A model generated the notes under the pieces. That model had not been told where the DNA came from and searched no databases. It saw only the letters and a program-made list of their open reading frames with translations. A program made the translations under genes and the position numbers. This document shows positions 59,384 through 64,000 of a DNA stretch of 64,000 bases, piece by piece (position 1 is the first letter of the stretch; every line of letters starts with the position of its first letter). The DNA is from an uncultured Bacilli bacterium. GTDB taxonomy: Bacteria; Bacillota_I; Bacilli_A; RF39; UBA660. The stretch covers positions 1-64,000 of the forward strand of contig CAKOIS010000003.1 of the NCBI GenBank assembly GCA_934087065.1, in the 5' to 3' direction.

Positions 59384-61033
59384 ATGAATAAAATAAGAGT
59401 GTTTAGTCTTGGTGGACTAAATGAAAACGGGAAAAATTTGTATGTAATAGAAATTAATAATAGAATATTACTTTTTGATGCAGGACTTAAGTATGCTAAT
59501 GAGAAGATGCTTGGTGTTGATTATGTAATTCCAGATATTACTTATTTAGTTGAAAATAGAAAGAGAATAGTAGGTCTTTTTATAAGTCATGCTCATTATG
59601 AAAATATGGGATGTTTAACAGATATAATCAAGCAAATACCAGACTTACATGTTTTTGCAACTAATTATACGTCTAAAATTATTGAAATTGAAGCTAAAGA
59701 AGCTGAAGTTAAGATAAATAATTTACATATAATTAAGCCTTATAGAAGAGTTGATTTTAAAGAGTTTAGTGTATTTCCATTTAGTGTAAGCCATAGTGTA
59801 CCAGAAAGTGTAGGTTTTAGTATAAACACACCTAATGGTGCGATAGTGTATATGACTGACTTTGTAATAGATAGTACAATGAATGGAATGTATGATATGG
59901 ACTTAGGTAAACTTGCTTATATAGGTAAACAAGGTGTATTAATGCTTATGAATGAAAGTGTGTTTAGTGAGAAAGTTGGCTTTACAAGTCCTAATCATAA
60001 GCTTGACAAATACTTTAAAGATGTTGTTGAAAAAAGCGAAGGAAGAATTATATTTAGTATATTACCACTTCATTTATTAACTATACAAAATATATTTGAT
60101 GCAATAAAGGATACTAATAGAAAAGTAGTTGTAATGGGAAAATATTTACAAAATATTATAGATATGGCTGTTAGAGAAAAGTATTTAAGTGTAGAAGAAG
60201 GAGTGATTGGAGACTTAAGAAATTTAAGGGATAGTGATAGTGTTATTTTGGTAAGTAACGACAGAGAAAGTCCATATTATAACTTGAGTAGAATAGTAAA
60301 TGGGTATGATAAATATGTAACTTTAGAAAGTACTGATGCAATATGTTTTGCTGACCCATCTTATGAAGCTCAAGAATTAACAAGTGTTAGAATTAAAAAT
60401 GATATTGCTATACATGGTGTTAAAATATTTGATGTACCAAAAAACAAAAGTGTTAGACTTCATGCATCAAGTCAAGATTTAATGCTTATGTGTAAGATAT
60501 TTAATCCAAAATACTATATGCCAATTAAAGGAGAGTATCGTTATCAAGTTAATAATGCAAAGCTTGCTTTATTTGTAGGTATTCCTAAAGAAAATATTTT
60601 ACTTAAAGAAAATGGAGACGTTGTTACTATAATTGATGGCGAGTTAAAAGATAAATTCGAGCATATTAGTGTTGATGATGTATTAATAGATGGAAAGAGC
60701 TCTAATGACGTAGGAGAATTGGTTTTAAAAGATAGAGAAATGCTTGGTAACAATGGTTTAATACTTATTTCTGCAACAGTTGATAAAAAAACTAAGAATA
60801 TAAAGTGTGGACCTGAAGTTATTACAAGAGGATTTATTATTACTAAAGATGAAACTGACGTAATAGATGAGATTAAGAAAAGAAGTATTGAAGTGTTAAA
60901 AGCTAACACACATAATGGAAAGTATGCTGATTATACAAAGATTAGAACTGATGTAAGAGATAGTGTTGGTAGTTATATTTATAGACTTACTGAGAGTAAA
61001 CCAGTTATTTTAACAGTTATACAGGAGGCATAG
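59384..61033 (+). CDS. rnjB: RNase J family protein, J2-like with degenerate active site
   Basis: A 549-residue metallo-beta-lactamase/beta-CASP protein: FSLGGLNENGKNLYVIE at the start, GEYR motif near 383 and the C-terminal J domain (GLILISATVDKKTKN, PEVITRGFI). The metal motif HxHxDH reads H69-A-H71-Y-E73-N74, and the usual PVHGEYR is PIKGEYR, so key metal ligands are changed. Bacillus RNase J2 shows similar losses (it reads HGHDEN there, from memory) and works mainly as partner of RNase J1. I therefore call it J2-like. It starts an operon with nifZ and thiI; AAGGAAGGTG precedes the ATG. Confidence 0.8.
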   Translation: MNKIRVFSLGGLNENGKNLYVIEINNRILLFDAGLKYANEKMLGVDYVIPDITYLVENRKRIVGLFISHAHYENMGCLTDIIKQIPDLHVFATNYTSKIIEIEAKEAEVKINNLHIIKPYRRVDFKEFSVFPFSVSHSVPESVGFSINTPNGAIVYMTDFVIDSTMNGMYDMDLGKLAYIGKQGVLMLMNESVFSEKVGFTSPNHKLDKYFKDVVEKSEGRIIFSILPLHLLTIQNIFDAIKDTNRKVVVMGKYLQNIIDMAVREKYLSVEEGVIGDLRNLRDSDSVILVSNDRESPYYNLSRIVNGYDKYVTLESTDAICFADPSYEAQELTSVRIKNDIAIHGVKIFDVPKNKSVRLHASSQDLMLMCKIFNPKYYMPIKGEYRYQVNNAKLALFVGIPKENILLKENGDVVTIIDGELKDKFEHISVDDVLIDGKSSNDVGELVLKDREMLGNNGLILISATVDKKTKNIKCGPEVITRGFIITKDETDVIDEIKKRSIEVLKANTHNGKYADYTKIRTDVRDSVGSYIYRLTESKPVILTVIQEA

Positions 61034-61034
61034 T

Positions 61035-62159
61035 ATGATATATTTAGATTATAGTGCAACAACTCCAGTAAATGATAGTGTACTAGATAGTTATGTTAAA
61101 ACAACACTCGAGTATATAGGTAATGCTAACTCAATACATAACTTAGGTGTTAAGAGTAAAGAGTTAATGATGAAAGCAACTAAGCAAATTGCTAATATGC
61201 TTGGATGTAATTTTAATGAGATTATTTATACAAGTGGCGCTAGTGAAAGCAATAGTACTGCAATAAAAGGAATAGCATTTAAATATGCTAACCGTGGTAA
61301 ACATATAATAACAAGTTATTATGAACACAAAAGTGTAGTAGAAAATATGGATTATTTAAGTAGTTTAGGATATGAAATTAGTTATGTTAACTTAAATAGT
61401 GATGGAAGTATTGATTTAAAACATTTAGAAAGTTTAATAAGAGAAGATACTATATTAGTAAGTATATGTGCAGTTAATAGTGAAGTTGGGTTTAAAGCTC
61501 CACTAAAAACTATTAGACAAATTATTAACAAAAAGAATAGTAAGGTAGTATTTCATAGTGATATGACTCAAGCTCTTGGTAAAATTCATGTTAACTTGAG
61601 TGATGTTGATTTGGCTAGTATGTCTAGTCATAAAATATATGCACCAAAGGGAATTGGTTTACTTTATAAAAAGAATGGAATAGAAATAACTCCATTAATA
61701 TATGGTTTAACTGATAATTGTCCTTATAGGGGTGGAACACCAGCTTTACCGTTAATCGTAAGTTTTAGTAAAGCAGTAAGGCTTGCTGTTGAAAGCTTAG
61801 ACGAGAACATAAAGAAATGTGAAGAGTTAAACACTATGTTAAAAGAAGGACTTAGTGACTTACCAGTTAATATAAATTCTAACAATATATGTGTGCCTCA
61901 AATATTTAATTTAAGTCTTAAAAAGATAAAGAGTGAAACTTTTGTAAGGGCTATAGAAAAAGATGGAATATATATAAGTACTACTACAGCTTGCTCTAGT
62001 AATGAACCATCTAGTATATTAAAACATATAACTAGTGATAAAGAAGTAAATTCTACTAGTATAAGAGTAAGTATTAGTTATTTGACTACAAAAGAAGAAA
62101 TAAATAAGTTTATAGTAAGTTTTCATAAAACATATAAAGAGTTACTATTAAAGGAGTAA
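61035..62159 (+). CDS. nifZ: Cysteine desulfurase, NifZ-type
   Basis: A 374-residue PLP enzyme of the NifS/IscS family. It has YTSGASESNSTAIKG, the His-stacking YYEHKS segment, the Schiff-base lysine in SSHKIYAPKG near residue 200, and the active-site cysteine in TTTACSSNEPSS near 319. It removes sulfur from cysteine as a persulfide. Pairing with thiI directly downstream matches the Bacillus nifZ-thiI unit, where it supplies sulfur for 4-thiouridine in tRNA. The start lies one base after the rnjB stop, with AGGAGG upstream. Confidence 0.9.
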   Translation: MIYLDYSATTPVNDSVLDSYVKTTLEYIGNANSIHNLGVKSKELMMKATKQIANMLGCNFNEIIYTSGASESNSTAIKGIAFKYANRGKHIITSYYEHKSVVENMDYLSSLGYEISYVNLNSDGSIDLKHLESLIREDTILVSICAVNSEVGFKAPLKTIRQIINKKNSKVVFHSDMTQALGKIHVNLSDVDLASMSSHKIYAPKGIGLLYKKNGIEITPLIYGLTDNCPYRGGTPALPLIVSFSKAVRLAVESLDENIKKCEELNTMLKEGLSDLPVNINSNNICVPQIFNLSLKKIKSETFVRAIEKDGIYISTTTACSSNEPSSILKHITSDKEVNSTSIRVSISYLTTKEEINKFIVSFHKTYKELLLKE

Positions 62160-62163
62160 ATAT

Positions 62164-63333
62164 ATGAAAGAAGTAATAATGATTAAATATGCAGAGTTAA
62201 CTACTAAAAAAGATAATAGAAATTTCTTTATAAATACTTTGGAAAAAAATGTGTTATCTTGTTTAGATGGTTTAAATCCAACTATTAAAAAAGACTACTA
62301 TAGAATGTTTATATATGTTAGTGATATAGAAAGTAGTATTAGCAAACTTAGTAAAGTTTTTGGTATTCATGAAATAGTAAGGTGTGTGTTTACAGAAGAC
62401 GCTAGTTTAGAAAATATTGAGAATATTAGTAAGACTTTGATTAAAGAAGGAAGTGCATTTAAAGTTGTTACTAATAGAAGTGATAAAACATATCCAATTA
62501 ATAGCATGGAGTTGTCTAGAATGGTTGGTGCTTATTTACTTAAAAATGTTCCTAATTTAAAAGTAGATGTGCATAAGCCTAGTGCTATAGTTAATATTGA
62601 AATAAGAAGAGAAGGGGTTTATTTGTATTCTAGTGGAATACCTGGAATGGGAGGATATCCAACAGGTACTCTTGGGAAAGCACTTCTTATGTTAAGTGGC
62701 GGGATTGACTCAGTTGTTGCTGGTTTCTTAACTATGAAAAGGGGAGTTAAGTTAGATTTTCTTTATTTTGAAAGTTTACCTCATACAAGTTTAGAAGCAA
62801 GAGACAAAGTAATTAGTCTTGCTAAAATACTTAAGAGTTATGGGAATACTGGAAAACTACTAGTTGTACCTTTTACTAAAATTCAGGAAACTATTTATAA
62901 GGAAATGAAAGGCGATTACATGATTACGATGATGAGAAGACAAATGTATAAAATTGCTACAAGGGTTGCCAAAATGAGAAATGCTAATGCTATAGTAAAT
63001 GGGGAAAGTATTGGTCAAGTAGCAAGTCAAACATTAACTAGTATGAAAGTAGTAAATGATGTAACAAATTATCCTATAATTAGACCACTTGCAAGTTTTG
63101 ATAAGTTAGAAATAATGGATATAGCTAGAAAAATAGGTAGTTATGATATAAGCATACTTCCTTATATTGACTGCTGTACTGTGTTTGTGCCACCTCATCC
63201 AGTAATAAACCCAAGACTAGATGTGGCAAGAAACGAAGAAGAAAAAATGGACGAAAGCTTGCTAGATGAAGCTATAAAAAATATAATTAAAATTGATTTA
63301 AACGAAGAAAACCTAGATAATGATTTACTTTAG
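62164..63333 (+). CDS. thiI: tRNA 4-thiouridine synthase
   Basis: A 389-residue protein with an N-terminal ferredoxin-like and THUMP domain (about 1-165) and a PP-loop ATPase domain (LMLSGGIDSVVAGF near residue 178). The C-terminal DCCTVFVPPHP segment carries the usual conserved cysteine. The rhodanese domain of the E. coli enzyme is absent, as in Bacillus. It makes 4-thiouridine at tRNA position 8 using sulfur from the upstream desulfurase. Ends with a terminator. Confidence 0.95.
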   Translation: MKEVIMIKYAELTTKKDNRNFFINTLEKNVLSCLDGLNPTIKKDYYRMFIYVSDIESSISKLSKVFGIHEIVRCVFTEDASLENIENISKTLIKEGSAFKVVTNRSDKTYPINSMELSRMVGAYLLKNVPNLKVDVHKPSAIVNIEIRREGVYLYSSGIPGMGGYPTGTLGKALLMLSGGIDSVVAGFLTMKRGVKLDFLYFESLPHTSLEARDKVISLAKILKSYGNTGKLLVVPFTKIQETIYKEMKGDYMITMMRRQMYKIATRVAKMRNANAIVNGESIGQVASQTLTSMKVVNDVTNYPIIRPLASFDKLEIMDIARKIGSYDISILPYIDCCTVFVPPHPVINPRLDVARNEEEKMDESLLDEAIKNIIKIDLNEENLDNDLL

Positions 63334-63340
63334 GTTTTTT
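63309..63340 (+). terminator. Terminator of rnjB-nifZ-thiI
   Basis: AAACCTA/TAGGTTT with a 15-base loop followed by T residues; the left arm is in the end of thiI. Confidence 0.7.
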
Positions 63341-63383
63341 GTTTATATATACATTTTAAAATTCTTTTATAAAAGGGGTGCTC

Positions 63384-63412
63384 TTTACAAATAGGCTAAT
63401 CTGTTATATAAT
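63384..63412 (+). promoter_or_regulatory. Promoter of the HD-domain gene
   Basis: TTTACA, 17 bases, perfect TATAAT, 24 bases before the start. Confidence 0.85.
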
Positions 63413-63436
63413 TATTTCGTTGGAAGAAAGATTAAT

Positions 63437-63976
63437 ATGATTAAAAAATATAAAGAAGAATATAATAATTTAACAAAGAATATAATAAATAACGAGCATT
63501 TTCTTATGACTAAAAATGATATGCATCATGGTAGAACTAAGTATGAACACTTAGTTAGAGTAAGCAAATGCGCTTTTGTGATGTCTAAAATATTTAAGGC
63601 TGACACAATTACTTGTACAACAGCTGGGTTACTACATGACTTATTTTATGGAGAAAGAACAGACTCTATAGAAAATAGCTACTTAAACCATCCGCATACA
63701 GCTAGAAATAATGCTGTTAAGTATTTTGGTGTTGACGATAAAGTCGCTTCTTCGATTGAAACACATATGTTTCATCATGTTATATTAAAGAAAGTGTTTC
63801 CTTTTATAAATAAGGAAGAAGAAGCATCTATCAAATTTAGTAAACCAAAAAGCAAAGAAGCTTGGATAGTCAGTATTGCAGATTTATTAGTAAGTATTAA
63901 TGACTCAAAGTTCTTTGTTAGATATAAGTTTGACCTAGCATATTTGATGGTTATAAGTTTTATATTAAGTAAATAA
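63437..63976 (+). CDS. HD-domain phosphohydrolase-like protein
   Basis: A 179-residue protein with HD-superfamily metal motifs: H in TKYEHLVRVSK, HD in AGLLHDLFYGE near residue 75, a His pair in HPHTARN and HMFHH, and Asp in VSIADLLVSIND. Such enzymes hydrolyse nucleotides or phosphoesters; the short length and lack of other domains leave the substrate open. AGAAAGA is a modest ribosome site. A T-run terminator follows at the window end. Confidence 0.75.
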   Translation: MIKKYKEEYNNLTKNIINNEHFLMTKNDMHHGRTKYEHLVRVSKCAFVMSKIFKADTITCTTAGLLHDLFYGERTDSIENSYLNHPHTARNNAVKYFGVDDKVASSIETHMFHHVILKKVFPFINKEEEASIKFSKPKSKEAWIVSIADLLVSINDSKFFVRYKFDLAYLMVISFILSK

Positions 63977-63999
63977 AAAGATAATCATGTCTTTTTTTT
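63975..63999 (+). terminator. Probable terminator at the window end
   Basis: AAAAAGA pairs with TCTTTTT around an 8-base loop, with more T residues up to the window end; only two pairs are G-C, so it is weak. Confidence 0.5.
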
Positions 64000-64000
64000 A

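Noticed and set aside
1..64000. CRISPR arrays or cas genes
   Set aside because: No regularly spaced repeats and no Cas-like proteins were seen.
1..64000. Mollicutes genetic code (UGA as tryptophan)
   Set aside because: TGA ends spoVAC, rlmB and other genes at the expected family lengths, and tryptophans are TGG.

Overview
The window looks like chromosome from an AT-rich, low-GC member of the Bacillota (Bacilli/RF39- or Erysipelotrichia-like gut lineages are the closest fit). The reasons are very AT-rich coding DNA, strong GGAGG-type ribosome sites, TTGACA-17-TATAAT promoters, and a sporulation gene set (sigF/spoIIAA-like, spoVAC-AD-AEB, spoVS, sigH). TGA is used as a stop, so the genetic code is standard rather than the Mollicutes UGA=Trp code. 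No taxonomic marker was searched; this is inference from gene content.

Layout. 1-1.1 kb: a gene cut by the window edge and a small sigma factor. 1.2-1.7 kb: the C-terminal remnant of a D,D-carboxypeptidase. 1.8-6.9 kb: VanZ-like protein, zinc dehydrogenase, nucleotidase, glycosyltransferase and a secreted coiled-coil protein. 6.9-9.7 kb: a compressed sporulation operon (SpoIIAA-like STAS protein, SigF/G-like sigma, SpoVAC, SpoVAD, SpoVAEB) with no SpoIIAB kinase and no phosphorylatable serine in the STAS protein. 9.8-12.4 kb: membrane protein, scpA, scpB. 12.4-20 kb: tRNA-Leu, a candidate structured RNA, a gene with a 9-G tract in its leader, gltX, tRNA-Glu, metG and a CofE-like ligase. 19-21 kb (minus strand): two probable lipid-modifying enzymes. 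21.1-21.9 kb: decayed epimerase and a tiny ORF with an 8-G tract.

21.9-48.3 kb is a large surface/secretion region. A regulator precedes a 1213-aa surface protein whose C-terminal lectin-like domain ends in a GC-rich patch that looks like the variable region of a diversity-generating retroelement. Two paralogous membrane-anchored proteins, a 1225-aa Cys-rich secreted protein and a pseudopilin-like protein with the same beta-repeat module follow. Then comes a Tad/Flp-type pilus set (CpaB, TadA, TadB, TadC, pilin, TadE-like, CpaE/TadZ-like), and directly after it a type IV secretion set (two VirB2-like proteins, VirB6-like, PrgI/VirB3-like, a split VirB4, and a wall enzyme joining SpoIID and C39-peptidase-like domains). 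No relaxase or coupling protein is present, so this looks like a resident envelope machine rather than a conjugative element.

48.4-64 kb returns to mostly housekeeping: zinc-ribbon/PrsW proteins, a membrane protein with an AT-hook/histone-like tail next to spoVS, uvrA, an lgt-trxB-like-rlmB-sigH operon, an RNase J2-like gene with degenerate catalytic motifs, a NifZ-ThiI pair and an HD-domain protein. All protein assignments are by eye from motifs and synteny; no database search was possible.
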